The position numbers and the translations under genes are program-made. 64,000 nucleotides of DNA from Arenibacter hampyeongensis (GTDB lineage: Bacteria; Bacteroidota; Bacteroidia; Flavobacteriales; Flavobacteriaceae), in assembly GCF_002909255.1 (NCBI RefSeq), contig NZ_PIOB01000003.1:1-64000 (forward strand). The letters are read 5' to 3'. The notes beneath the pieces were generated by a model. The model did not search any database and had not been told where the DNA came from. It saw nothing but the letters and a program-made list of their open reading frames with translations. Of the stretch, positions 16,820 through 25,810 are shown in pieces (position 1 is the first letter of the stretch; the number at the start of each line of letters is the position of its first letter).

Positions 16820-18249
16820 GTTTTAATTTTTAATTTTCTGAAGAATCTAAAATAAATGGTCAAAAGCGAATAGATCATAAAGATGGCCCCAATGGTCAAG
16901 AGCAAGGAACTGTATTCCGCGAACACTTTACTATAGCCTTTTACAGCATTGCCCCGCACCATATAATACAAGCCCAAGGCAACCAAAAACATAGCACTGA
17001 CCAAACCTGTCAATGCCATTCTTTTATGCATCGGAATAAAATGCTCCCTCCTGTAATTCCAAAGCAATTGGAATAAAACCAACCAAATGGTCCAGGATAG
17101 AACCTGATAGAGGTTCAGCGTCCTAAAATAATTGCCCAAGGTAATAAAGGGTTGGAACAGCAGATTTTCATTACTATAAAAAGATCGATCCTGGTACATA
17201 AGTACCTTTACCCTGGTTTGATCCCTATTTCTGATGATTTCCAGGATGGATTTTTCCTTTTTATTGGGATCCATTTGATGCCAATTCGGAATTTGAAACG
17301 CATTCCAAATACCACAGGCCCTCCCGTAACCATGAAAATCCAGGCCACCGATCATAAGCAATTGGTTATCTTCACAGAACTTTTTTAGGTCTTTAAATTT
17401 GGTTCGATCATAATATAATTCCTTTCCCACATTTTCAATTTCAAAGCCATCAGCCCCAAGGTCCTTATAAAACTCTTTGTCATTTCCTTTACCATCAAAC
17501 CAATGATTAATTATTACGGCACCGCCATGTTTATGCACCAAATTCACTATTAGGGAATCCGATTTTTCCTTGGTATCAAACTTCCCGTTCAATCCCAATA
17601 AACTCATATGATTGGATCCCGAATGTTCTTGGCCCACCATTATCAACGGTTCCAAAGGAAATTGGCCATTCCTTTGCTTTGATGAGAAGTCCAAGGATTT
17701 TTTATGATTGGCATGATCGGTTATAAAAAAGGCGTCAAATCCATTTCTTTTATGCCATTCCCACATTTTGTCCTGTGATATTAATCCGTCATGACTAAAC
17801 TCGGTATGGGCATGGGTGGTGACCAAAATCTCATCCGAAGTATTGTTCACTATTGTATTATTGGGTAACGGAAGGAAAAGGATAACTACAAAAACAGAAA
17901 AACAAACACCAATAATTAAGGGCAAGTTTCCCAAAAATCTTAGTGCTATTTGCCGCCTAAGGACACCGGCAGAAACTCTAAAAACTTTAATTAGACTTAG
18001 GCTTATGTAAAAAACCATTATCCATAATAAAGTTATGGGTAATTCCTGCAGGGGATAAATGGAACGATTAAAATAAAGTAACAATCCCAATACAGGTTCA
18101 AAAAGAATTCTCCAGGTGTGGATTTTAACACCATAATTCGGAAGCGATTCCAAAGTAAGGGCATCGATAACCTGTAAATCCAAATGAAAAAAAAGCGCTA
18201 GGACAGCAATAATGATCAACGGAATTGCAACAAAAGACTTTTTCAACAT
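16816..18249 (-). CDS. Polytopic membrane protein with a PHP-type metallophosphoesterase domain
   Basis: From the ATG at 18249 the protein has 477 residues. A TTG at 18270 would add seven. Four hydrophobic segments in the first 130 residues are followed by a PHP domain: the HxH motif (THAHTEFSHDG, about 146-155), FFITDHANHKK (about 176-184), VGQEHSG and GGLDFHGYG. Then three or four more membrane helices lie between about 365 and 470. The catalytic domain would therefore sit on one face of the inner membrane, flanked by helices on both sides. PHP domains hydrolyse phosphoesters with metal ions; the substrate here is unknown. The gene overlaps GH31 by 4 bases and follows the aldolase by 102. 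Confidence 0.8.
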   Translation of the reverse strand: MLKKSFVAIPLIIIAVLALFFHLDLQVIDALTLESLPNYGVKIHTWRILFEPVLGLLLYFNRSIYPLQELPITLLWIMVFYISLSLIKVFRVSAGVLRRQIALRFLGNLPLIIGVCFSVFVVILFLPLPNNTIVNNTSDEILVTTHAHTEFSHDGLISQDKMWEWHKRNGFDAFFITDHANHKKSLDFSSKQRNGQFPLEPLIMVGQEHSGSNHMSLLGLNGKFDTKEKSDSLIVNLVHKHGGAVIINHWFDGKGNDKEFYKDLGADGFEIENVGKELYYDRTKFKDLKKFCEDNQLLMIGGLDFHGYGRACGIWNAFQIPNWHQMDPNKKEKSILEIIRNRDQTRVKVLMYQDRSFYSNENLLFQPFITLGNYFRTLNLYQVLSWTIWLVLFQLLWNYRREHFIPMHKRMALTGLVSAMFLVALGLYYMVRGNAVKGYSKVFAEYSSLLLTIGAIFMIYSLLTIYFRFFRKLKIKT

Positions 18250-18351
18250 TTTATTATTATCAATTGCCAAAAGGCTTCAATATAGCCCACTTTTCCTTAA
18301 CGGAAACAAAAACATATCCCAAAAGGTAGGGCTCCCTCCTAAGTATTAATT

Positions 18352-19275
18352 TCAATGAATAGAATCGTATTCATTTTTATATTTAAATTGAGCAATATAT
18401 TCTTTAATTTGACTTCGCTCAGTTTCGGTGAATCTCTGAAGTGGTTCTGCGTTATGATCCTGACAAATTTCCATGGCCAACAAAGCCGACTTGGTTCCCT
18501 TAATATGTCTAGAGGAATATTCCCCAACCTCATAAATTGTGGTATGAATCTTTAGCACTTGTTCTCGTAATGATCTTATCTTTTCCAAATCCCTGTCTAC
18601 TGCCGCATTGTACAAATCAACGAACAATTTTGGAAAAAAATTAGCTCCACCAGCTACAGCACCATGTCCGCCATTCATAATTGTTTCCGGCAAAAACAAT
18701 TCCGTTCCTGCTATTACTGAAAAAAGTGGATCAGCTTTAAACTCTTCGATCAACATATACAAATATGAAAGATCCCCAGAACTATCCTTTATACCAATTG
18801 CCCCCAGCTCTTTTGCCCTTTTTACAACTTCAATGGACAAATGTAGCTTTGTACAGCTTGGCATGTTATATAACATAAATGGCAAAGGCAGTTTAGGCAA
18901 CAGACTTTCAAGATAATCTCCCATCTCCTCCTGAGAAATTGGAAAATAGTATGGCGGAGCAACAACCAAGGCATCTGCCCCTACTTTTTTTGAGTGGTTT
19001 GCGATTTCCATTGTACCGTCGAAAGAAGTATCTGTAATCCCCACCAATACCGGGACTTTTTTGTTTACAATTTTACAGGTTTCCGTTATCAGTTGTTTCC
19101 TAACCTCATAACTTAAACTAGGGCCCTCCCCAGTAGTCCCCAAAATAAAAATACCATGAACGCCACCACTTATTAAATGATTTACCAAATTTCTCAACCC
19201 TAGTAAATCCAATTCCTTATTCTCCATTAATGGGGTAATCATCGGAGGTATTATTCCTTTTACAGGTAATTTCAT
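18352..19275 (-). CDS. Dihydrodipicolinate synthase/N-acetylneuraminate lyase family aldolase
   Basis: A 307-residue class I aldolase of the DHDPS/NAL superfamily. The Schiff-base lysine is K163 in AIGIKDSSGD, and the catalytic tyrosine is Y136 in MLYNMPS. The phosphate/carboxylate loop GTTGE is at 46-50. The family includes DHDPS, sialic acid lyase, KDG aldolase and others, and motifs alone do not settle which this is. It heads a cluster with a PHP membrane protein and GH31, opposite an AraC regulator. A catabolic sugar-acid aldolase is therefore more likely than lysine biosynthesis, as inference. The 308-base divergent region upstream holds two palindromes. Confidence 0.88.
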   Translation of the reverse strand: MKLPVKGIIPPMITPLMENKELDLLGLRNLVNHLISGGVHGIFILGTTGEGPSLSYEVRKQLITETCKIVNKKVPVLVGITDTSFDGTMEIANHSKKVGADALVVAPPYYFPISQEEMGDYLESLLPKLPLPFMLYNMPSCTKLHLSIEVVKRAKELGAIGIKDSSGDLSYLYMLIEEFKADPLFSVIAGTELFLPETIMNGGHGAVAGGANFFPKLFVDLYNAAVDRDLEKIRSLREQVLKIHTTIYEVGEYSSRHIKGTKSALLAMEICQDHNAEPLQRFTETERSQIKEYIAQFKYKNEYDSIH

Positions 19276-19583
19276 GATTTTATATTTAATGGATTAAATA
19301 TTGATTATACCTTACATCCGACTGATAAATTATTGCAATAAGTGCATTCATAGTGGTTGGTTTTTTTTAGGTTGTTCACGAATCTATTAGTACGTTATAA
19401 ATACCATAATTTAACAACTTGACCTACAGATACTAATTTCATGAGACATGAATTGTTGTTATAACAAATTAAATTCAATTTAATATCCCTCGCCACTACA
19501 ATATTGTTTTAATTGCATTAAATTTTAACCTTAAATCTGAATAATTTAATTATATTAGTCCAATATTGTCAATATACCAACTT
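19276..19583. promoter_or_regulatory. Divergent regulatory region between aldolase and AraC genes
   Basis: This 308-base AT-rich gap drives genes in both directions. It holds two perfect palindromes: TTCATG-AGA-CATGAA at 19438-19452 and ATTAAATT-C-AATTTAAT at 19468-19484. Their centres are about 31 bases apart, roughly three helical turns. They lie 100-145 bases before the AraC start. I found no exact TAnnTTTG on either strand. They are candidate operators for the adjacent regulator. Confidence 0.5.
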
Positions 19584-20432
19584 ATGGAATTTATCTTCGA
19601 AAAAATATTTGTACCAAACAAACATTCCTTTATATCAAGAAAATTACCTTTGGCATCAAATGCGAAAATACATTCCCACAAGAATTTTGAACTAAACTTT
19701 ATTACATCTGGATCGGGCAGGAGAATTGTCGGAGACAACATCTCCGGATTTGAAAAAGGTGACCTGGTTCTATTAGGTCCTAATCTACCCCACTGTTGGG
19801 AAGCCTTGGATTTTGAAATAGACAATGATCCGTTTTGTATTGTTACACACTTTTCCGAGGACATCATAAACTCCGATTTTTTTAGGATGCCCGAGTTGGA
19901 GCAGGTGGTAGATTTGTTAAAGCAGTCAAGCACCGGACTTCGTTTTAAACTCGAAAATGATAGCCATATTAGGAATAGTCTAGAGAAAATGACCCAATTA
20001 CAAGGATTGGAATACTATATTGAGATGCTTAAAATATTTAATTTTCTGCTGCAAATAGATGAAAGGGAAAATCTATCCAATCCTCATAATAGCTCGGCCG
20101 TTTTCTCCAAGAATCTGGATAAAATAAATAAGGTGTACGAATATGTCTTTCAAAATATTCAGGAAGGGGTTAAATTGGAGGAGGCAGCTTCTGTGTTGAA
20201 TATGGCCCCCAGTTCGTTTTGCAGGTATTTTAAAAAGAAGACCAATCTTACCTTTATGGAATATGTTAAAAGTGTAAGGGTGGGTATTGCGGCCAAACTT
20301 CTGGCGGAGACCGATAAGCAGATAACACAGATTTGCTTTGAAAGCGGCTATAATAATCTTGCCAATTTCAATCACTACTTTAAGCATATTATGGGCAAAA
20401 CCCCTTCGGATTATAGAAAAACATTTAGGTAA
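19584..20432 (+). CDS. AraC-family transcriptional regulator with N-terminal cupin
   Basis: A 282-residue DNA-binding regulator. I choose the ATG at 19584, not the in-frame TTG at 19566, because MEFIFEKIFVPNKHSF is a natural cupin-domain start. The N-terminal cupin shows HSHKNFELNFITSGSGRRIVG and GDLVLLGPNLPHCW. The two C-terminal helix-turn-helices are clear: the first contains SSFCRYFKKKTNLTFMEYV, the second ITQICFESGYNNLANFNHYFKHIMGKTPSDYRK. AraC/cupin proteins usually sense a sugar or sugar derivative. The divergent arrangement suggests control of the aldolase/PHP/GH31 cluster and of itself. Confidence 0.93.
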   Translation: MEFIFEKIFVPNKHSFISRKLPLASNAKIHSHKNFELNFITSGSGRRIVGDNISGFEKGDLVLLGPNLPHCWEALDFEIDNDPFCIVTHFSEDIINSDFFRMPELEQVVDLLKQSSTGLRFKLENDSHIRNSLEKMTQLQGLEYYIEMLKIFNFLLQIDERENLSNPHNSSAVFSKNLDKINKVYEYVFQNIQEGVKLEEAASVLNMAPSSFCRYFKKKTNLTFMEYVKSVRVGIAAKLLAETDKQITQICFESGYNNLANFNHYFKHIMGKTPSDYRKTFR

Positions 20433-20467
20433 TAAAGCAAAGAACTCCCTTAAGTTTAATTTGGTGT

Positions 20468-20490
20468 TTAAGACAATTAATTCGTCTTAA
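20468..20490 (+). terminator. Weak hairpin between convergent genes
   Basis: TTAAGAC (20468-20474) pairs with GTCTTAA (20484-20490) around a 9-base AT-rich loop, 35 bases past the AraC stop and before the end of the convergent VCBS gene. No long T run follows, so termination strength is uncertain. Confidence 0.35.
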
Positions 20491-20557
20491 TTATAGTGGA
20501 CTAACAATGTATTTAAAGACTGCTCAAAAATAATAATTGGGGTCTCACATTTATGTT

Positions 20558-23500
20558 TCAATACTCCACAAATTGTAACTTATCACTATTTTTTGCAAAA
20601 ACTACTAGTTTTCCATTTAAGTTCCTTGTCCTTAATATTCCTGCACTTTTTACATCTCCCCTTACCAACAAACCACTATTATTCGGATAAAGTGTTGAAA
20701 ACCGCCCCTTTCCATTACCTTTTAGAAAAACTCCGTAACCAGCGTCATTCCTTGGAGTTTCCACCTCCGACTGATACAAATTTCCAGACAATAGGGCATC
20801 TAAATTACCATCTTGATCATAATCATCTATCAAAATACTATTGACAGATGAGAATTGTACCGGCCCATCAATAATATGGGTTTTAAATTGGAAATTACCT
20901 AAATTCTCAACATAGGTTGTGGCAAATGTTGTTGCCTTATAATGAGTGGCCTTCTTTAATTCCTCTATACCATATACCGTGGTTAGATCTGCCATACCGA
21001 AATCATGATAACTAGGGAATTTTTCTTTTATAAACGGCATTTGATTGGATGTACATTCCCTTCCCCTTAAGGGATAGGCAATGCCCTTTTCTTGATAACT
21101 AAGTACAATATCCAAACTACCATTCTTGTCAAAATCGCTAGCATATACCTCAAAGGGCGATTCCGCAGATGCTTTATATTTATAGTTTAATCCCAAATTT
21201 CCGACTATAAAATCCATATCACCATCCTGATCAAAGTCGGCCGATGCAACACTAAACCACCAACCTGTACTATTTTCAAAACCCGAGGGTGTAGTAATAT
21301 CCGAAAATTTTGTTCCGGTATTTTTAACAATTCGTATAGGCATCCACTCCCCGACAATAACAAGATCTAAGTTTTTATCATTGTCCATATCCAACCATTC
21401 AGCATCCGAGACCATTCCCAAATTTCTCATGAACGGGGCCAATTCTTCGGTTACATCAACAAACTTTACATTACCATCACTACTGTCGTTTCTTAAGAGG
21501 TAACTACTGGCAGGTAGTGGGTATTTGCCAGGAATCAATTTACCGCCAACAAATAAATCCAGATCTCCATCATTGTCAAAATCTCCTGCCTTAACACAGG
21601 ATCCACTAACTAGATAATTAGGCAGGGCATTCTCCCTTTTAGCAAATTGATCATTGCCCAAATTTTCGTAGAAGCGATCGCGATAATACTCATCCTGTGC
21701 CAATTCCTCATTGCCCCCTGAAACTATATAAAGGTCAAGATCACCATCTTTATCGGCATCAAAGAATACTGAGGCAACATCCTCATGTGCTTTGTCCTTC
21801 TCCCAAAGGTTTGGTAGCACCGATATGAAACCACCATTTTGTTGCTGAAGGAACAATTCTCCTTTTTGTCCCTTTGCACCACCCACATAAAAATCATCCA
21901 AGCCATCATTATTTACATCCCCAACAGCTAAAGCTGGTCCGTTTTCAGAAAGTTTATGTGGTAATAAACTTTCCCTATCAAAATCGTCAAAATCATTTTC
22001 TACATGTTTATAATTTGTTCGGACAAGATTCGTTACATCACGAAAAATGGGGTTGTTATTTTCTTTTAAGGATCTATCGGGAAAAATTGCATCCAAATAG
22101 TCCAAAATAAGCTGCTGGTTGACATTTATTCCGTTAATAGACTGAGATTTCCCATCGGGCCATACAATATTTAAACTCTTAATATTGTCCGCTGTACCAA
22201 CACCAAAATGCACAATCTCACTTACGGAAGATTGAAAGCCCCTGGACAAATATTGTTCCTTGGTCTGTTTCTCATCATTAGTATTAACGGTAATCCTGGC
22301 TCCGATGCCGACACTATTTCCTACAGGTCCTTTTAATTTTACTTTTAAATAATTGTTTTTGAATGCCAACTCCCGGGAATTATTCCTGTAAACAAAGGCT
22401 GGGTCATTTATATTGTTCCCAATAATATCCAGATCACCATCGTTATCCAAATCCGCGTAAACGGCACCATTGGTACAGCTAGGAGTATTTAAATTCCATG
22501 TTTCGTTCATTGATGTAAATGTAAAATCCCTGTTGTTCAAATAGAGTAAATTTACCTCCTTCTTTTCCGGCATTCGTGCTAAAACATCATCGTAATAGGT
22601 TTTAATGAGGGAATCCCTATTCTTAAAATTTTCAAGATCTTTATATAACTGACCTACTCTTTTGCGCTTATAAATCACAAAATCATTATTTCTAAACGAC
22701 CTCAATATACCGTTGGAAACAAAAACATCTTGCCATCCATCGTTGTCCATATCAAATAAAAGGGGAGCCCAACTCCAATTGGTATTGGATATTCCGGCAT
22801 ACTTACCTATTTCCGAAAATGCCGGGACGCCATCTTCCACATAATTTCCATTGTTTACTTGCAAAGTATTAAACATGTATTGATGATGAAGCCCCTTGTC
22901 CACTATATCCTGAAACCTCTTTATGCTCATACCACTCATACTGGTCTTAAGGTCATAATTGTTATTGGACACCATATCTACCGAAATAAAATCCAATAAA
23001 CCATCATTGTTGATATCCCCAATATCGTTGCCCATTGAGAAATTGGAAATATGATTGGTAGCTTTCAAAATCACTTCCTTAAAACTTCCATCTTTTTGGT
23101 TTAAATAAAGATGGTCCTTTTCCGAATAATCGTGACCCACTATTATATCTGGCCATTGGTCATTGTTTAAATCCCCTATTGCAATACCTAGCCCAAAACC
23201 TATAGCGTTATTTACTATACCGCTGAACTCGGAGACATCTATAAATTTGCCATTGTCGTTCCTAAATAAGCGTTCACTACTGTAGTCCGACTTCTTGTTC
23301 AACAGAGTGCTTATATTAGGTTCAACGTCCGCAGGCTCAATCCCATGATTGATCAAGAACATGTCCAAATCCCCATCCCTGTCATAATCCAGAAATGCAG
23401 CTTGGGTAGAGTAATGGGGCAGATCTAATCCATAGTTGGAAGCCTCCTCCTCAAATACAGGTATTCCCTCTTTGTTATTTCCCTTATTTACATAAAGCTC

Positions 23501-23965
23501 ATTTCTTCTTTCCTCCAAATTACCATAATCACCGGATTTGCATACATAGATATCCAATAGTCCATCAGAATTTATATCCACCATGGTTACACCGGTAGGG
23601 AAACCATTGATACCCTTCACTTTTGACACATTGGTTGTTTCCTCAAAAGATAAATTGCCTTTATTTATAAAGAGTTTGTTGGAGTATAGATTTGAAATAA
23701 AGTAAATATCAGGGAGATCATCATTATTTAAATCCCCTACAGCTACACCACCTCCATTATATAAGTATTCATAAAGTACCCCATTGATTGTTGGGCTTTC
23801 GTTAATGACATTTATAAAATTTAATTTGGTTTCATTGGGGCCCAATAGTGTAAAAAGTGCTTCAGCCGAGGCTTTGCTGCCATCATCCGTCCCTGGTGCA
23901 TCTTTTTTTTCTCCACAACTAAGAAATATAAAACTTAAACCCAATATGATACTAATCCTGTTCAT
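20558..23965 (-). CDS. Large VCBS/FG-GAP and ASPIC/UnbV repeat lipoprotein
   Basis: An 1135-residue lipoprotein with lipobox IFLSC (C17). The sequence is a chain of FG-GAP/VCBS beta-propeller blades with calcium-binding loops of the form D-x-D/N-x-D-G-x-x-D, such as DLNNDDLPDIY, DINSDGLLDIYV, DYDRDGDLDMF, DFDNDGDLDLFVG and DYDQDGNLDALLSG. A central ASPIC/UnbV-type segment at about residues 545-620 (GNSVGIGARITVNTN, VHFGVGTADNIKSLNIVWPDG) separates two propeller regions. Such proteins are common beside SusC/SusD genes in Bacteroidota and probably face outward; no enzymatic residues are visible. It is separated from the upstream SusD gene by a terminator and has its own -7 element. Confidence 0.9.
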   Translation of the reverse strand: MNRISIILGLSFIFLSCGEKKDAPGTDDGSKASAEALFTLLGPNETKLNFINVINESPTINGVLYEYLYNGGGVAVGDLNNDDLPDIYFISNLYSNKLFINKGNLSFEETTNVSKVKGINGFPTGVTMVDINSDGLLDIYVCKSGDYGNLEERRNELYVNKGNNKEGIPVFEEEASNYGLDLPHYSTQAAFLDYDRDGDLDMFLINHGIEPADVEPNISTLLNKKSDYSSERLFRNDNGKFIDVSEFSGIVNNAIGFGLGIAIGDLNNDQWPDIIVGHDYSEKDHLYLNQKDGSFKEVILKATNHISNFSMGNDIGDINNDGLLDFISVDMVSNNNYDLKTSMSGMSIKRFQDIVDKGLHHQYMFNTLQVNNGNYVEDGVPAFSEIGKYAGISNTNWSWAPLLFDMDNDGWQDVFVSNGILRSFRNNDFVIYKRKRVGQLYKDLENFKNRDSLIKTYYDDVLARMPEKKEVNLLYLNNRDFTFTSMNETWNLNTPSCTNGAVYADLDNDGDLDIIGNNINDPAFVYRNNSRELAFKNNYLKVKLKGPVGNSVGIGARITVNTNDEKQTKEQYLSRGFQSSVSEIVHFGVGTADNIKSLNIVWPDGKSQSINGINVNQQLILDYLDAIFPDRSLKENNNPIFRDVTNLVRTNYKHVENDFDDFDRESLLPHKLSENGPALAVGDVNNDGLDDFYVGGAKGQKGELFLQQQNGGFISVLPNLWEKDKAHEDVASVFFDADKDGDLDLYIVSGGNEELAQDEYYRDRFYENLGNDQFAKRENALPNYLVSGSCVKAGDFDNDGDLDLFVGGKLIPGKYPLPASSYLLRNDSSDGNVKFVDVTEELAPFMRNLGMVSDAEWLDMDNDKNLDLVIVGEWMPIRIVKNTGTKFSDITTPSGFENSTGWWFSVASADFDQDGDMDFIVGNLGLNYKYKASAESPFEVYASDFDKNGSLDIVLSYQEKGIAYPLRGRECTSNQMPFIKEKFPSYHDFGMADLTTVYGIEELKKATHYKATTFATTYVENLGNFQFKTHIIDGPVQFSSVNSILIDDYDQDGNLDALLSGNLYQSEVETPRNDAGYGVFLKGNGKGRFSTLYPNNSGLLVRGDVKSAGILRTRNLNGKLVVFAKNSDKLQFVEY

Positions 23966-23969
23966 TATT

Positions 23970-23977
23970 CAAAAGTA
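23970..23977 (-). promoter_or_regulatory. -7 element abutting the VCBS/ASPIC gene start
   Basis: On the minus strand TACTTTTG matches TAnnTTTG and ends four bases before the ATG at 23965. If it is used, the message would be leaderless or nearly so. No -33 TTG is seen. Confidence 0.35.
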
Positions 23978-24175
23978 TTATTTTATAAATGGTACGTCCA
24001 TTAAACTTTGCATTGGTTCGCCTGTTTATACAATGAACACAAAATTTCAATTTACTTAAAATAGTACTAACCCTGAAGGTAAATGTTGAAGTATTAGAGT
24101 CGATCAATAGCTTCAAATATAAGATATTGAATCCTTCCAACTTCTCTTATTGGCATTAAGCCTATTATTAAAAAA
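23978..24175. other. AT-rich intergenic stretch, no gene recognised
   Basis: Together with the terminator hairpin this makes up the 354-base gap between the VCBS/ASPIC gene and SusD. A 62-codon minus-strand open frame crosses it but overlaps the VCBS start and has no recognisable features. Confidence 0.5.
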
Positions 24176-24231
24176 TACTGACAGATAATCTTAGAAAGGT
24201 TATTTTGTCCTTTAAAGAAAATCTGTCAGTA
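24170..24231 (-). terminator. Terminator of the downstream susCD operon
   Basis: TACTGACAGAT (24176-24186) and ATCTGTCAGTA (24221-24231) are perfect 11-bp inverted arms separated by 34 bases. On the minus strand the structure is followed by TTTTTT. It lies 88 bases after the SusD stop. The arms share the CTGACAG core seen in the nqr terminator. Confidence 0.65.
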
Positions 24232-24319
24232 CTAAGTTAATTACAACTGGATCGTTCAGGTTTTCACTAACTTCTACCTATAGGAACCATAAATATTCTA
24301 TAATAATTACCTATCCGAA

Positions 24320-25765
24320 TCAATAACCAGGATTTTGAATTAAAACCCCATTACTAAGGTCAATTTCACTCTGAGGTATGGGGAAGAAATAATTTTTAGG
24401 CTTGACAAAGACTCTTACAGGATCAAATTGCCCCCTATCTTCTCCATAAATCGCCACTATATCCACAATTCCCGCCTTATCCCATCTCATAAGATCCTGA
24501 TGACGCTGATTTTCACCCACTAATTCCACCCTTCTCTCGTGAATCAATTCTGGCATTCCAGCGTTGGATACTGGCAATAAACCTACCCTATCGCGAACAA
24601 CATTAATTTCATCATCTCCAGCCCCAGGACCACTTTTTCTAATCTTGGCCTCCGCAACCAACAAATAAACATCAGCCGACCTTAGAATTGGTACATTGGC
24701 CTGGTTACTTAGGCTACCGTCCTCATTAAAGGTGGTAAATTTGGATAAACTAAATCCTGTTTGGGTCAAATCTGCAGTGAATTCAGTTAATTCCGGACCT
24801 CTTTGTACCATATCACCGGGCTTAAATATAGAATACCCCAAGCGCGGATCGCCGTCCTCAAACTCATCTACCACATTTTGTACCGGGTTATGAAAATCCC
24901 AGCCACCCCATGGTCTTGGAGTTACAAAATATTGTGGATTATCGGACCAATCAGATCCTTGTGCAGCGAAGAGCATTTCTGGATTATTCTCTGTAGCAGG
25001 AGTAAAATTATCCCTGAAGTTATCGGCCAAAGGATAAGGACCGTTTATGACCTCTGTTCCGGCGGCAATGGTCCCGTCAAAATTTTCTTGATATAAATAC
25101 AGTTTTGCCAAAAGCCCATTGGCAGATCCTTTATTTGGCCTTCCCAAATTTTCACTGGTATGGGTGGCCGGCAACAAACCTACTGCAGCAATTAAATCCG
25201 TTTCAATTTGAGCCTGTACCTCTGCAAGAGTTGCTTTGGGCACATTAAAATTACTTTCCAAAATATTATCTTCAAGAATTAGTGGAACACCCCCATAAAT
25301 CACCGAAAATCGCCAGTATCCGAATGCCCTAATGAAATGTGCTTCACCCAACACTCTATTCTTTAAGGCCTCATCCATTCCCTCAATTCCGGGAACATTA
25401 ATAAGTACCGCATTGGCCCTATTGATCATTTCGTACTTATTTTTCCAGCCCGCTCTAACACCATTGTTACTGGCGTCCATAGTGAAGTTCTCCATGGCTT
25501 CTTCATAACCGTGATCGCCAGCCCTAAAAATATCATCCGCACAATTGTCGAATACATTTTCATTATGACCATAGGAATCTTCCTCACGCAAAGGTGTGTA
25601 CATGGCATTTGCCGCTGCTACAGCATCTTCCCCATTGCGCCAAAATGTTGCTGAAGTAGATTCCCCATAAGCTGTGGTATCCAATATATTCTTATCACAG
25701 CCGATAACCAACAGCGATAAAAACGCTATAGGCAATATGAATCTGTTTTTTATAATCTTTATCAT
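24320..25765 (-). CDS. SusD/RagB family nutrient-binding lipoprotein (downstream pair)
   Basis: SusD proteins cap the SusC channel on the cell surface and bind glycan or other ligands. This one has 481 residues with a lipobox (SLLVIGC, C23). Family features include ATFWRNGEDAVAAANAMYTPL, the TPR-like core with NRANAVLINVPGIEG and LGEAHFIRAFGYWRFSVIYGGVPL, and the C-terminal LIHERRVELVGENQRHQDLMRWDKAG followed by PIPQSEIDLSNGVLIQNPGY. It is 45 bases downstream of its SusC partner. Ligand specificity cannot be read. Confidence 0.96.
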   Translation of the reverse strand: MIKIIKNRFILPIAFLSLLVIGCDKNILDTTAYGESTSATFWRNGEDAVAAANAMYTPLREEDSYGHNENVFDNCADDIFRAGDHGYEEAMENFTMDASNNGVRAGWKNKYEMINRANAVLINVPGIEGMDEALKNRVLGEAHFIRAFGYWRFSVIYGGVPLILEDNILESNFNVPKATLAEVQAQIETDLIAAVGLLPATHTSENLGRPNKGSANGLLAKLYLYQENFDGTIAAGTEVINGPYPLADNFRDNFTPATENNPEMLFAAQGSDWSDNPQYFVTPRPWGGWDFHNPVQNVVDEFEDGDPRLGYSIFKPGDMVQRGPELTEFTADLTQTGFSLSKFTTFNEDGSLSNQANVPILRSADVYLLVAEAKIRKSGPGAGDDEINVVRDRVGLLPVSNAGMPELIHERRVELVGENQRHQDLMRWDKAGIVDIVAIYGEDRGQFDPVRVFVKPKNYFFPIPQSEIDLSNGVLIQNPGY

Positions 25766-25810
25766 GACTTTTTAATTTTCTATTTATTAAATCGAATCTT
25801 TAAGATTGGG

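Noticed and set aside
18352-19275. Naming the aldolase dapA or nanA
   Set aside because: The Schiff-base Lys and Tyr are shared by all DHDPS/NAL members, and motifs cannot separate them. Context suggests catabolism but not which substrate.
23952-24140. 62-codon minus frame upstream of the VCBS/ASPIC gene
   Set aside because: It overlaps the beginning of the VCBS gene and its -7 element and shows no domain or signal.
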